A stretch of 57,457 bases of DNA from an uncultured Erysipelotrichaceae bacterium (GCA_948442015.1 CAOJRP010000008.1:1-57457); one strand, 5' to 3'; positions 15,361-25,116 are shown, counted from the stretch's first letter. The notes: generated by a model from the letters alone, not told the origin. Program-made: numbers and translations.

Positions 15361-18300
15361 TTAATTACTTTTTTCTTTGGCTAATTTTTGATAAGACTGA
15401 TATCTTTTTATAGCTTCTTCTTTATTAACTTTTAACATTTCTTCAGCTAACTTACTATCTTTAACTTGTAAAGACTTATACCTAACTTCATTACTTAAAA
15501 ATTCTTCATACTTTGTAAAATCAGGTTCCTTACTATCGATATATAATTTATCTTCTTCAGGTACATACCTTAAAAGAGTCGTATATCCAACATCAACAGC
15601 CATCTTTTCTTCATTAACACTATTACCTAATCCGCCTTTTATTCCGTGTTCTAAACAAGGTGAATAAGCGATAATAATTGATGGCCCCACATGCTCTTTC
15701 GCTTCTTTAAAAGCTTTAATTGTTTGCATAAAATTAGCTCCAAAAGAAACATTAGCTACATAACAATTAGGGTAATTCATTGCCATTTTAAATAAATCTT
15801 TTTTATAAGTATTCTTTCCAAAATCAGCAAATCCTGCTACTTGACCAAAATGGCTACTCTTACTAGCTTGACCACCCGTGTTCGAATACACTTCTGTATC
15901 TAAAACTAAGATATTAACATTAGCATTACTTGATAAAACATGGTCAATTCCTCCAAAACCAATGTCATAAGCCCAACCATCCCCTCCAATCATCCAAACA
16001 CTTCTTGATGGAACATAGTCAAGGAGTTTCTTTAACTCAACAGGAATTTCTTTATCTTTTAAACTATTTTTAATTTCTAGTGTCTTATTAAAGTTTTCCA
16101 TATTAGAAAGCCACTCGTTATATAAAGCTAAAACATCTCCTCGAACAGAATCCCTACTTTGCTCCATAACACTTTTAACTCGTTCACGATTCTTTTGATA
16201 AGAAAGATAAAGACCATAACCAAACTCAGCATTATCTTCAAATAAGGAATTAGCCCAAGGAATAGTATATGGTGTTGATGGACAACTTCCTCCATAAATA
16301 GAGGAGCAACCTGTTGCATTAGCAATTACTAATTCATCCCCAAATAGTTGTGTTAATAACTTAATGTAAGGTGTTTCACCACAGCCACCACAAGCACCAC
16401 TAAATTCAAATTTAGGTTTAATAAATTGACTTCCTTTAATGGTAAATTTATCAAATATACGAGGATTTTGATAATTATTAAATAATTCATCAGCTCTTTT
16501 TTGAGCCATTTCATCATATAATCCAAAAGCTAGGGCCTTTTCCCCGTTTTTCCCAGGACAAGTGTTAATACATAAACCACAACTTGTACAATCAGCTTCG
16601 GATACAACAATCTCAAATTTGTAGTCCCCATTACTAATCATTGCGACAGCATTTTTAGAATCTTTAACAGCAAATGGACGAATCACCGCATGAGGGCAGA
16701 CTAGGGAACACATACCACATTGAATACAATTATCACTATTCCATTTCGGCACATAAGTACTAACTTTTCGCTTTTCCCTACTAGCTAATCCTCCCACAAA
16801 AGTACCATCTTTATAAGGCATTAAATCACTTACTTTTAATAAATCTCCTTTTCTTTTGTTAATCATTTCTATTGGAGTACAAATATTTACCTCATCGTCT
16901 TTATCTTCTACAGTTAACCCATTAACAGCCATAACACTATTTAATGCTTCTTTAATAGCATTAAGGTTAGCATTAACGATATCTTGCCCTTTAGTAATGA
17001 ATGTTTTAGTTATATTTTCTTCTAATAAAGTAGTGGCATTCGGTATTTCTAAAAGACGTAAAATAACTATTTCCATAATCTTACTAATTTTTCCTTTGAT
17101 ACCACAATCATTAGCAATTTTAGAGGCATCAATCACATATAATTTAGCATTTCTTTTTTGAATAATCTTCTTAACACTATTAGGTAAAAAAGAATCAATC
17201 TCTTCACTTTTTTTCATTGTATTTAATAAAATTATTCCGTTTTCCCTTATTTTATCTACCATATCATATTTAAATAAGTATTCATCTTTGGTAATAACAA
17301 TAATATTAGGATTAGTAACATAGTAAGGAGCATTAATCTTTTTATTAGCTATTCTTAAATTACAGATTGTTACTCCGCCACTTTTTTTTGAATCATACTC
17401 ATTATAACCTTGAACATAGTAATCGTTATTTTCACCAACTAGTTTTAAAATCTCTTTACTAGCACTAACCATACCATCTGAACCAAAACCATAAATTAAT
17501 ATTTCTTTGGCATCTAGTTCTAAATTATAGTCGTATTTTGCTAAACTCAAGTTAGTTATATCATCAACAATACCAATTGTAAAATTATTTTTTAAGGTAT
17601 TTTCTAACATCATATAAACAGAATATATATCACTTGGAGTTGTATTTTTACTAGAAAGACCGAATCTACCTCCAACAATATTAATATCTTTATCTTTTAA
17701 GGCACTTAAAACATCTAAATATAGTTGTTCTCCATTACTTCCTGCTTCTTTAACTCGGTCTAATACAGCAATATTTTTAACTGTACTAGGAATGGCATTC
17801 GCTAAGTAAGTAGCACTAAATGGACGATATAAATGAACTTCAACTAATCCTAGTTTATGACCATTTTTATTTAAGTCATCAACAACTAACTTAATTGTAT
17901 CACAAACACTTCCCATAGCAACTATAACATGAAGAGCATCAACTGCTCCATAGTAATTAAATGGTTTGTAGTTAGTACCTGCTATTTCATTAATTTTTTG
18001 CATGTAACTGCTTACAATTGCAGGCATTTCTAAATAGGCCGTATTCCTTGCTTCAACTGATTGAAAATAGATGTCCTCGTTTTCAGCTAGACCTTTTTGC
18101 ATTTTTTTGCCAATATTTAAAGCTCTTTTCTTAAATTCATAGATTTTATCATAGTTAATAAGTTGTAATATTGCTTTTTCATCTATTGTTTCTATTGTAT
18201 TTACTTCATGGCTTGTCCTAAAACCATCAAAGAAATGTATAAAAGGTAAACTACCTGCTATAGCTGACAAATGACTTACAATTGCTAAGTAGTAAGCATC

Positions 18301-18732
18301 AGTTACGTTAGTAGATGAAAGAATACAAAAACCTGTTTTTAAAGCCGCATAGATATCACTGTGGTCGCCAAAAATAGATAGGGCATGAGTAGCAATAGTT
18401 CTTGAAGCGACATGGATAACAGCTGGTAACATTTCTCCTGCTATTTTATACATGTTTGGAAGCATTAATAAAAGTCCTTGACTAGCTGTGAATGTTGAAG
18501 ATAAACTTCCTGCAAGTAAAGAACCATGTAGCGTTCCAGCAGCACCAGCTTCACTTTGCATTTCTATAACACTAACTTTCTCATTAAATAGATTCTTTTT
18601 TTCTGTATGAGTTAATATATCAATATTACTAGCCATCGGACTAGAAGGAGTTATTGGATAGATTGAGCATATTTCACTAAATAAATAAGCCACTTCTGCA
18701 CAAGCACTATTTCCATCTACTATTTTTTTCAT
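15361..18732 (-). CDS. nifJ: Pyruvate:ferredoxin (flavodoxin) oxidoreductase
   Basis: The 1123-residue single-chain enzyme has the standard order of domains: an N-terminal pyrimidine-binding domain (SIYPITPSSPMAS, EMQSEAGAAGTLHG), the CoA-binding middle, a two-cluster ferredoxin domain (CIQCGMCSLVCPHAVIRPF and CTSCGLCINTCPG, about 680-760), and a TPP domain with GACGGCGETPY, GGDGWAYDIGFGG and DTEVYSNTGGQ, plus Cys residues for the proximal cluster. It oxidises pyruvate to acetyl-CoA and CO2 and passes electrons to ferredoxin or flavodoxin. This marks an anaerobic lifestyle. It appears to be a monocistronic gene. Confidence 0.97.
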   Translation of the reverse strand: MKKIVDGNSACAEVAYLFSEICSIYPITPSSPMASNIDILTHTEKKNLFNEKVSVIEMQSEAGAAGTLHGSLLAGSLSSTFTASQGLLLMLPNMYKIAGEMLPAVIHVASRTIATHALSIFGDHSDIYAALKTGFCILSSTNVTDAYYLAIVSHLSAIAGSLPFIHFFDGFRTSHEVNTIETIDEKAILQLINYDKIYEFKKRALNIGKKMQKGLAENEDIYFQSVEARNTAYLEMPAIVSSYMQKINEIAGTNYKPFNYYGAVDALHVIVAMGSVCDTIKLVVDDLNKNGHKLGLVEVHLYRPFSATYLANAIPSTVKNIAVLDRVKEAGSNGEQLYLDVLSALKDKDINIVGGRFGLSSKNTTPSDIYSVYMMLENTLKNNFTIGIVDDITNLSLAKYDYNLELDAKEILIYGFGSDGMVSASKEILKLVGENNDYYVQGYNEYDSKKSGGVTICNLRIANKKINAPYYVTNPNIIVITKDEYLFKYDMVDKIRENGIILLNTMKKSEEIDSFLPNSVKKIIQKRNAKLYVIDASKIANDCGIKGKISKIMEIVILRLLEIPNATTLLEENITKTFITKGQDIVNANLNAIKEALNSVMAVNGLTVEDKDDEVNICTPIEMINKRKGDLLKVSDLMPYKDGTFVGGLASREKRKVSTYVPKWNSDNCIQCGMCSLVCPHAVIRPFAVKDSKNAVAMISNGDYKFEIVVSEADCTSCGLCINTCPGKNGEKALAFGLYDEMAQKRADELFNNYQNPRIFDKFTIKGSQFIKPKFEFSGACGGCGETPYIKLLTQLFGDELVIANATGCSSIYGGSCPSTPYTIPWANSLFEDNAEFGYGLYLSYQKNRERVKSVMEQSRDSVRGDVLALYNEWLSNMENFNKTLEIKNSLKDKEIPVELKKLLDYVPSRSVWMIGGDGWAYDIGFGGIDHVLSSNANVNILVLDTEVYSNTGGQASKSSHFGQVAGFADFGKNTYKKDLFKMAMNYPNCYVANVSFGANFMQTIKAFKEAKEHVGPSIIIAYSPCLEHGIKGGLGNSVNEEKMAVDVGYTTLLRYVPEEDKLYIDSKEPDFTKYEEFLSNEVRYKSLQVKDSKLAEEMLKVNKEEAIKRYQSYQKLAKEKSN

Positions 18733-18783
18733 AATATCACACTTTCTTGATATTTTAATTATATTACAAAGACTACTATTTAT

Positions 18784-19767
18784 CTATAGTTTATTACTAG
18801 CTAATACGGCATTTTCACTAAAAATATTTTCGGCTTCCTTATAACAATCAATAACATTAGGTATCCAATTCTCGTTATTATCTTCTAAAGGAGCATAATA
18901 GGGAGCTATCTCTTCAATAGAATATAAACCCATCTTATTATATTTATAAAGTTCTGTACATAACTCAATTATACTTTGTGTATCATTATCAAAAGTAGCA
19001 AATTCACCTTCAAATTTAATACTAGCAAGATTATTAGTTTTGGAAGTAAAGTCACTTTCAAAACTACACTCACTTTTTAAAATAGCATAAGTCATTTTTT
19101 TATCAACTTGAAAAAGGTCAGAATAATATCTAATTTGATCTAAAATAGTCTCATCAGTAACATAATAGTCTTCAATACTGACAAAAGAAAGATCTACAGC
19201 TTCGGGAGTTTGTTTACAACACCTAACAGCTACAAGTAATAAAGTTTCAGGATTTGTAAGATTAACACTTTCCCCTTTCAATGTAATTCCAGGTATAGTA
19301 CCATTTAAATATTCTTCACTTGTAAAGTTATCAGTTAATTCGGCTAATTTTTTATAAACTATATCATAATCAACTTGGTAAATATTACAATATTTCTTTA
19401 TCGTTTTTTCTTCAAAAGTCTCTTTTTGTTTTTCTATTTCTTGATTAGTACTAGAACAAATAAATGCTTCTCCACTGATCATTTCCAAACGACCTTCTTC
19501 GATATTTAAATAGTAATCACGAGCTTTATTAGCATAATAATCTATTTCATCACTAGTTAAATTTTCTTGCATCTTTACTTTAACGATCTCTTGTTTTTCT
19601 AAGTCGTTATTTTTAAGAAAGCTTGGAGAATAAATAGTAATCACTCCTAAAGTTGCTGTTGTGACACTTAAAGAAACACCATACAAAAAAGCTAAAAACT
19701 CATAGTTGTTTTTCTTGATACTTTTATGGCGACTTCCTCTTCTTTGTAAAGTATATGTTTTTCCCAT
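18784..19767 (-). CDS. Membrane-anchored lysozyme-fold (glucosaminidase-like) protein
   Basis: The 327-residue protein has a basic N-terminus and one TM (about 25-48), so the rest is outside the cell. From about 215 it reads as a lysozyme-like domain: YAILKSECSFESDF gives a candidate catalytic Glu, followed by a short Asn/Ser loop (KTNNLASIKFEGEF), a regular helix and a Tyr-rich end (IAPYYAPLEDNNENW), the order seen in N-acetylglucosaminidases and lytic transglycosylases. It probably trims peptidoglycan. The start is ATG at 19767 with AGGTGG; the GTG upstream lies in that site. Confidence 0.6.
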   Translation of the reverse strand: MGKTYTLQRRGSRHKSIKKNNYEFLAFLYGVSLSVTTATLGVITIYSPSFLKNNDLEKQEIVKVKMQENLTSDEIDYYANKARDYYLNIEEGRLEMISGEAFICSSTNQEIEKQKETFEEKTIKKYCNIYQVDYDIVYKKLAELTDNFTSEEYLNGTIPGITLKGESVNLTNPETLLLVAVRCCKQTPEAVDLSFVSIEDYYVTDETILDQIRYYSDLFQVDKKMTYAILKSECSFESDFTSKTNNLASIKFEGEFATFDNDTQSIIELCTELYKYNKMGLYSIEEIAPYYAPLEDNNENWIPNVIDCYKEAENIFSENAVLASNKL

Positions 19768-19860
19768 AAATTCCACCTATAATTATTATAATGAACTTTA
19801 TTTATAGTTTATAGATTTTAGGACTAAATTATACACTTTTTGACAAAGAAAAAAAGATTT

Positions 19861-20496
19861 TTAAGACCTTAATTCATTTATTTTCTTCTCTATTTCATAA
19901 ACATACTTGGATATTACTTTTTCCATAGAAATTTGATCTTTGATACTATTACCCTTTTCTAGCAACTCACGATCATTTAAAATATAACCCATTAATAAAA
20001 TTAAGTCATTACTTGATACTACTCTTTTTAATTCTTCTCTTAGATTATGCTCATTAGAAAATAAATTGTAGTTATCACTTTCCCATAACTTTTTTAAAGC
20101 TCCTATAACTTGCGCTTTGCCAATTCCTTTTTCTCTTTCATACTTATCATAAGTAATTATAGAAGCATTATTTAAAGCATTCTTCTTTTCTTCCATGATA
20201 AACTCAAAAGCACTTTCTAATAGCTCTTTTACACTATCAATAGCAAAAATAGTTTTTAATAATTCATAAACCTTATCTTTATCCAATTCTTCAATTAAAG
20301 TTCTTGAATTATCTTCTCTTGTAAATATTTCTGTTCTGCCATTATCAAAATACTCCATAAAGGTTAACATGGCATTTTCTTTACCATATTTATTGGCATT
20401 TATCTCTAATACTTTATTAAATTTAAATAATATATCCCAATCTTTTTCACTAATTTCATTAGTAAAGTTTTCCTTTTTATTCTCTTTCATATCCAT
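19861..20496 (-). CDS. Hypothetical helical protein
   Basis: The protein of about 211 residues is charged and almost wholly helical, with no signal peptide or TM segment (for example DKVYELLKTIFAIDSVKELL, KVISKYVYEIEKKINEL). No family is recognised. No convincing ribosome site lies ahead of ATG 20496 or ATG 20490, so the start is uncertain. Immediately upstream is the truncated gtrA copy at 20513-20642, so its original upstream region may have been replaced. Confidence 0.5.
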   Translation of the reverse strand: MDMKENKKENFTNEISEKDWDILFKFNKVLEINANKYGKENAMLTFMEYFDNGRTEIFTREDNSRTLIEELDKDKVYELLKTIFAIDSVKELLESAFEFIMEEKKNALNNASIITYDKYEREKGIGKAQVIGALKKLWESDNYNLFSNEHNLREELKRVVSSNDLILLMGYILNDRELLEKGNSIKDQISMEKVISKYVYEIEKKINELRS

Positions 20497-20512
20497 CAAA
20501 TCTAAGACTAGT

Positions 20513-20642
20513 ATAAAAAAATATTAATTCTTTGCAACTAATATTTTACTATTTTACTTTTTAAAAACAAAAAGCTTACTTAATATATAATTACCAACCA
20601 TGATTAAGACTTGCGTAATAAAAGTAAAGACAAGGATATTTA
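20513..20642 (-). pseudogene. Truncated second copy of the gtrA 3' end
   Basis: This stretch closely matches 22131-22255, the end of the gtrA gene plus its terminator. In the gtrA frame it encodes the last 28 or so residues (TFITQVLIMVGNYIL, then SKLFVFKK) and ends at the same TAA (20554-20556). The AT hairpin AATATTA/TAATATT and T run behind the stop are also copied. The two copies, offset by about 1.62 kb, flank the HTH-SDR gene as direct repeats. Confidence 0.85.
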
Positions 20643-20658
20643 AAAATCTATAAAATTT

Positions 20659-22044
20659 TTATTTAATTACATCTTTTAACATTTTTGTTAATTTTTGTAA
20701 TTCTTCAAAACACTTTTTTGCCTTCCTAATTTCTAATTTATTTAGAGTTACATATCCACGAGAGGTTCCATCACTTGGCAAATCGACTAATAAAGCATAG
20801 TCATCAATTCCAATCCAACCATTTTTAATAATATCTAAAAGTTTAGGATTTTCTTTTTTTAATTGTTCTAAATCCACAAACTTCGTTATAATCTTATCAC
20901 TTGCCAAATATCTTTTAATATAAGGATTATTCTTAAATTTTTTGGAATCACTTTGATTAAATATAAATATTCTTTCAATTTCAACACCACGTGCTGCAGC
21001 ATCAAAGTTGCTTTGAATAAATCTACGTTCCGCTGGGTCTTCATTCCACTCATTTTCCATCATAGTTGAAATAATCCACATTTTAGATCCTTTTTTAGTT
21101 TCATTAAAAAATTTATCCAAAATCTTATAAAATTTACCTGAATCTAAATCTTCAGTTCTTGATTGTGAATCCATCGATAAATATCCACCATCAGAAACTA
21201 AAGAACTACCATTTGTATATTTATGTCTTGTTAACATTAAATATATATCATCTGCTATTTCTATAGGATTTCCAAGTCGTTTCATAGGAATTGATTCTGT
21301 AGCTTTATTAAAAGAATCATCACTTTCCATTACTCCGCCTATCCATCCTGCCATAACAGAATTAATTCGTATACCATACATTTCTGTAAAAATATTAGCA
21401 AATGTTTGAACTAAATTTACTTTAGCTGCTTGAGCAGATGCATAAGCTGATGCCCCAAATGAGCCACGATAAGCTTCAATACTACTAACCATAACAATAC
21501 TAGAATCATAATTCATCTTTTTAACTAACTCTCTTACTAATAAGTTAGCCGCAAAGACATTGACCCTATAACTATCTTCAAATTTATCGTAATCAAAATT
21601 AAAAGAATCTTCCAAATGAAAATAAATTTCCATAAAAACAAAGCCAAATATATCTTCTTGAATCTCTTGAACAGTATTAAGTAAGTTTTGTCTATCAAAA
21701 TAATCTACTTCTTTTAAAACAATATCCTGATGTTTAATAACGTCTTTAAAATTGCTCCCTTTTTGATATAAACCAATAATTTTATATCCTGAATTTAATA
21801 ATATATTACATAATTCCTTGCCAATATCAGAATTAATTCCAGCTATAACAACAACTTTCTTTTCTTGAGCATTTTTAATAAATGTATTTCTTTTGTCTAA
21901 AGGTTTATGAGCATCAATAGGGATATTCCAATACCGACCATTTCGAATTGCGCCTGGAATTCTATTTTCGTTTAATAGTTTTACTATTCTTCTTTCACTT
22001 ATATTCCATAACTCTGATGCTTGTTTTACTGATAAATATTCCAT
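20659..22044 (-). CDS. HTH / short-chain dehydrogenase / unknown-domain fusion protein
   Basis: The 461-residue protein has three parts. Residues 1-48 form a MerR/excisionase-type HTH (EYLSVKQASELWNISERRI, IPGAIRNGRYWNIP). Residues about 64-290 are a Rossmann short-chain dehydrogenase: VVVIAGINSDIGKELC (a TGxxxGIG variant), VMVSSIEAY with the catalytic Ser, SAYASAQAAK with Tyr and Lys, and INSVMAGWIGG. Residues 300-461 are an unrecognised alpha/beta domain (KMWIISTMMENEW, YALLVDLPSDGTSRGYVTL). This suggests a regulator that senses a nucleotide cofactor or metabolite. The start is ATG at 22044 after AAAGGTGA. It has its own promoter and is flanked by direct repeats of gtrA. Confidence 0.75.
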   Translation of the reverse strand: MEYLSVKQASELWNISERRIVKLLNENRIPGAIRNGRYWNIPIDAHKPLDKRNTFIKNAQEKKVVVIAGINSDIGKELCNILLNSGYKIIGLYQKGSNFKDVIKHQDIVLKEVDYFDRQNLLNTVQEIQEDIFGFVFMEIYFHLEDSFNFDYDKFEDSYRVNVFAANLLVRELVKKMNYDSSIVMVSSIEAYRGSFGASAYASAQAAKVNLVQTFANIFTEMYGIRINSVMAGWIGGVMESDDSFNKATESIPMKRLGNPIEIADDIYLMLTRHKYTNGSSLVSDGGYLSMDSQSRTEDLDSGKFYKILDKFFNETKKGSKMWIISTMMENEWNEDPAERRFIQSNFDAAARGVEIERIFIFNQSDSKKFKNNPYIKRYLASDKIITKFVDLEQLKKENPKLLDIIKNGWIGIDDYALLVDLPSDGTSRGYVTLNKLEIRKAKKCFEELQKLTKMLKDVIK

Positions 22045-22061
22045 CTTCATCACCTTTTTAT

Positions 22062-22090
22062 ATATTATTCCGAATTAAGAACAATGTCAA
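22062..22090 (-). promoter_or_regulatory. Promoter with operator-like repeat for the HTH-SDR gene
   Basis: On the minus strand a perfect TTGACA (22085-22090) is followed after 17 bp by TAATAT (22062-22067). ATTC-C-GAAT (22066-22074), a small inverted repeat, lies at the -10 edge and could be the site of autoregulation by the HTH domain. Confidence 0.7.
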
Positions 22091-22132
22091 GGATTTTTTA
22101 ACTTTTTATAATATTTAACGTTATTAACAAAA

Positions 22133-22164
22133 TAAAAAAATATTAATTCTTTGCAACTAATATT
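22133..22164 (-). terminator. AT-rich terminator behind gtrA
   Basis: AATATTA (22139-22145) and TAATATT (22158-22164) form a 7-bp stem followed on the minus strand by a T run. An almost identical hairpin is present behind the truncated copy at 20513-20545. Confidence 0.55.
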
Positions 22165-22170
22165 TTACTA

Positions 22171-22599
22171 TTACTTTTTAAAGACAAATACCTTACTTAA
22201 TATATAGTTACCTACCATTATTAAGACTTGCGTAATAAAGGTAAAGATAAGGACATAAAAATCAGTGTTTAACTTTAACAAAGTAATAAAGAACCACATA
22301 ATAAACATTTCCATTAATAAAGTTGCTACTCTTGCCCCAAAGAAACTTACTACTTCTTTGAAAATATTTTTATTTTTACTTTTAAAGACAAAAATTCTAT
22401 TCGTTACATAAGCAAAGCTTACTGCAGCTATCCAAGAAATAATTATAGCTACTTGTAGCTCAAAAGCATCTTCTGCTTTAAGAACCGTAAACAAAAGTCC
22501 ATATTTAACAACTAAATTAACTAAAGTAGTTAATCCCCCAACAATTATATAATTTATAATTTCTTCATATTTATGATATAAATTCCATATTTTTTGCAT
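22171..22599 (-). CDS. GtrA-family membrane protein
   Basis: The 142-residue protein has four TM helices with GtrA hallmarks: an N-terminal EIINYIIVGGLTTLVNLVV helix, AYVTNRIFVFKSK in the middle and a terminal NYILSKVFVFKK. GtrA proteins are thought to flip polyprenyl-phosphate-linked sugars across the membrane for glycosylation of cell-surface polymers. A GtrB-like transferase lies in the same locus (28790-29743), and GT-C enzymes that could use the lipid-linked sugar are adjacent. It follows the PssD/PssE pair by a few bases. Its 3' end is duplicated at 20513-20642. Confidence 0.88.
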   Translation of the reverse strand: MQKIWNLYHKYEEIINYIIVGGLTTLVNLVVKYGLLFTVLKAEDAFELQVAIIISWIAAVSFAYVTNRIFVFKSKNKNIFKEVVSFFGARVATLLMEMFIMWFFITLLKLNTDFYVLIFTFITQVLIMVGNYILSKVFVFKK

Positions 22600-22602
22600 A
22601 TT

Positions 22603-23073
22603 CTACTTCCTATCTATTTCTTCTTTTAAATTTTTAATAAAATTTTCTGTATTACTGACATACTTTTTTGGTTGCCAATTTTTTAATTTTTTTAATACAT
22701 CATCTAGTTTTTCATTTTCATGAAGTTCCAAGATGTAACCATCTTCCGCAAAAATACTAACGAGTTCCTTTTGATGGTCATTAATATGTTCACCATATTT
22801 TTCAAGTCTTGCACAAGCGATTACTTTTTTATTTTTTTGTAAAGGCATTAAAATGCTTCCTGTTCCGCCATGAGTTATGATAAAATCAGCTTTTTCTATT
22901 AACTTACTCATTTCTTCATAGTTAATAAACTCTATTATTTGCATTTTTTTGCTTTTATAATCTTTTGTTCCTCCTGCTTGAACAATTATTTCATCATTTA
23001 AAGAACTTTCTTCAACTTTTTTTAATAATCTTTCAAACTTTTGTGTTTGTGTCCCAAGTGTAACTAAAACCAT
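22603..23073 (-). CDS. PssE/Alg13-like glycosyltransferase subunit
   Basis: The 156-residue protein matches the C-terminal half of GT28 enzymes: MVLVTLGTQTQKFERLL, IIVQAGGTKDY, and a nucleotide-sugar site ADFIITHGGTGSILMPLQ followed by HINDHQKELV. It needs the PssD/Alg14-like partner encoded just upstream to form one active enzyme. The ATG at 23073 overlaps the TAA of that gene as TAATG and has GGAGGGA upstream, so the two are translated together. A further frame extension upstream lies inside pssD and is not used. Confidence 0.88.
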   Translation of the reverse strand: MVLVTLGTQTQKFERLLKKVEESSLNDEIIVQAGGTKDYKSKKMQIIEFINYEEMSKLIEKADFIITHGGTGSILMPLQKNKKVIACARLEKYGEHINDHQKELVSIFAEDGYILELHENEKLDDVLKKLKNWQPKKYVSNTENFIKNLKEEIDRK

Positions 23074-23543
23074 TAATAAATCCCTCCAAAGTATTTTGCT
23101 TTTGGATAATATTCTAACATACTTTTCCACTGAACTATAAATGTTGTTGCCACAGGATATGCAAGACGTCCAGCTAGTGTTTTCCCATTTCTTTTCGCAA
23201 AAGATTCAATAAATATTACTTTCTTTCCAAATATTCTTCCTAAATAACACAAAGGAATTGCTGTATTAGCTCCCGTCGTTACAATAACACTTGGCCATTC
23301 TTTAAAGAAAGTAAAAACACTGTGAAAGGCATTAATAACATTAATCAAGAAATATTTAATAAAATTCTTTTTGTTACAATACATGTAATATCTTACATTA
23401 TATTTCTCTTTTAGATTAATAGTTACTTCACTTTTTTCAGTTATTAAGACATAATTATAATCATTAAAAATGCTTTTTAATTGGAGCATTTGTGTTAAGT
23501 GTCCTCCTATTGAAGAGACGAATAAGACTTTCTTTTTCTTCAT
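23073..23543 (-). CDS. PssD/Alg14-like glycosyltransferase subunit
   Basis: The 156-residue protein fits the Alg14/PssD family: KVLFVSSIGGHLTQMLQL at the N-terminus with a hydrophobic anchor, a central VIVTTGANTAIPLCYLG, and KVIFIESFAKRNGKTLAG. It anchors and completes the catalytic PssE/Alg13 subunit at the membrane; such pairs add the second sugar on a lipid-linked unit. The start is ATG at 23543 after AAAGGTGA. It overlaps slightly with the GT-C gene upstream and by one base with its partner downstream. Confidence 0.88.
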   Translation of the reverse strand: MKKKKVLFVSSIGGHLTQMLQLKSIFNDYNYVLITEKSEVTINLKEKYNVRYYMYCNKKNFIKYFLINVINAFHSVFTFFKEWPSVIVTTGANTAIPLCYLGRIFGKKVIFIESFAKRNGKTLAGRLAYPVATTFIVQWKSMLEYYPKAKYFGGIY

Positions 23544-23545
23544 AA

Positions 23546-25051
23546 TCAATCACCTTTTACTTTGAACAAAAACATATTATAAGTATTTCCTTCAACCTCC
23601 TGCGTATCATCTCTAATTAGTTCATAGTTATCAAATATTCTTCCATATTCACTTTCGATAAATGATAAATCTTCTCTTGTACTAAATAAAATGAATGTTG
23701 TTTTTTCTAAAGCTATATATTCATGGAAAGCATCAATGTTATCGGGAAACTTTTCGTAAGAAAAATTTTGCTGTTCAAAAAAGTAAGTACTTGGAACAAT
23801 TCCACTAGTTGTAAAAAGTCCCATATCTAAATAGCCCATATTAACTAAAGTAGGTTCTTTTTCTTTATTTATTATCTTGGCATATTCATATTGAATAAAA
23901 TCACTTTCACTTTTTCCTATATCAGTACGATAATTAGCCAAAGAATAACATAATAGTGGTGTTAAGAAAATAAAAACTACTGTTATAACTTTTTTAAATT
24001 TTATTTTATCTATTTTCTTTGTTAATATTTCAAATAAACTAATTATAGAGACAATAATAAAGATAAATATTGGTAATATATAGTAAGAATAGAAGACTAG
24101 GCCATAGAAAATAAAGAAAGTTGTAAGTATTAGCATAACAATTAAGCCGACTTTATTTTCGGATTTAATGTTTAGTTTGCTTACAAAGTATGGTAATAAA
24201 ATAATTAATAGGAATAATATGCCACCATTACTAATTAAAAGTCCAAAAATACCTCTCATAATTGTTACAAATAAGTTAGAAGTATCTTTTGTGTAAGCAG
24301 TCATATTAGTATAGAAATAAACTTCAAAGAAAGAGTTTATTGCATTATTAAAAGCTAAATAGATTAAAGAAATAATAAAAGGTATTAGCATTCCTAAAAG
24401 AAAATAAGTAGAATAAATAATACAATTTTTTATATTTTTATGGTATAAGTTACTAACAATTATCGATAACATAAAACCCATAAAGAATCCAAGCATAGTA
24501 TATTTTGTCATTAAAACAAAACCAGCACATAAACCACATATTAGAAATTCTTTATTTTTTAAATAATTATTTTTATAGTATTTAAAAAATTCATATAAAA
24601 CAATACTAAAAAAAGGCAAACAAAATTCTTCGGCCCTCCCTCCATGAACAAAAGCTTTACAAGTCATAATTAAAATAGCTACTAAAGGAATAATAAAATA
24701 GCCATAATTTTTATTAAGTAACATTTTAACAAGTTTAAAGACAAAGAATAAAAAGACACTAAAGAATAATACTTCAATTATAAAAACACCATAAAAAGAT
24801 TTATGGCTAATTAAATATCCAATTCCATAAATAAAATATAAAAACAAACCTTTTTGTTCAAAGATATCTTTATATGGAACGATACCATTCATCATGCTTT
24901 TACCGACTGTAAAGAAAGCATTAGCATCCATCCAATCATTTAGTTGATACAAAAAAGAATTTTTAGAAGTAAACAGTAATGCTACAAAGCTAATTAGTAA
25001 ACAGAATAAATACATAATTATTGTTTCATACTTAGTAATATTCTTTTTCAT
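23546..25051 (-). CDS. GT-C type membrane glycosyltransferase
   Basis: The 501-residue protein has about 11-12 TM helices. The first outside loop carries DWMDANAFFTVGKSM, then NGIVPYKDIFEQKG, the acidic catalytic loop pattern of GT39/ArnT-like enzymes in Firmicutes. The C-terminal ectodomain of about 90 residues is typical. It should use a polyprenyl-phosphate sugar donor on the outer face. The start ATG at 25051 has an AGGATTG site, and it overlaps pssD by a few bases. Confidence 0.75.
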   Translation of the reverse strand: MKKNITKYETIIMYLFCLLISFVALLFTSKNSFLYQLNDWMDANAFFTVGKSMMNGIVPYKDIFEQKGLFLYFIYGIGYLISHKSFYGVFIIEVLFFSVFLFFVFKLVKMLLNKNYGYFIIPLVAILIMTCKAFVHGGRAEEFCLPFFSIVLYEFFKYYKNNYLKNKEFLICGLCAGFVLMTKYTMLGFFMGFMLSIIVSNLYHKNIKNCIIYSTYFLLGMLIPFIISLIYLAFNNAINSFFEVYFYTNMTAYTKDTSNLFVTIMRGIFGLLISNGGILFLLIILLPYFVSKLNIKSENKVGLIVMLILTTFFIFYGLVFYSYYILPIFIFIIVSIISLFEILTKKIDKIKFKKVITVVFIFLTPLLCYSLANYRTDIGKSESDFIQYEYAKIINKEKEPTLVNMGYLDMGLFTTSGIVPSTYFFEQQNFSYEKFPDNIDAFHEYIALEKTTFILFSTREDLSFIESEYGRIFDNYELIRDDTQEVEGNTYNMFLFKVKGD

Positions 25052-25116
25052 GTTATCAATCCTATCTACTAAAATTATACCATGGATATAACAATAGGAA
25101 AAATAAAAATTTAATA

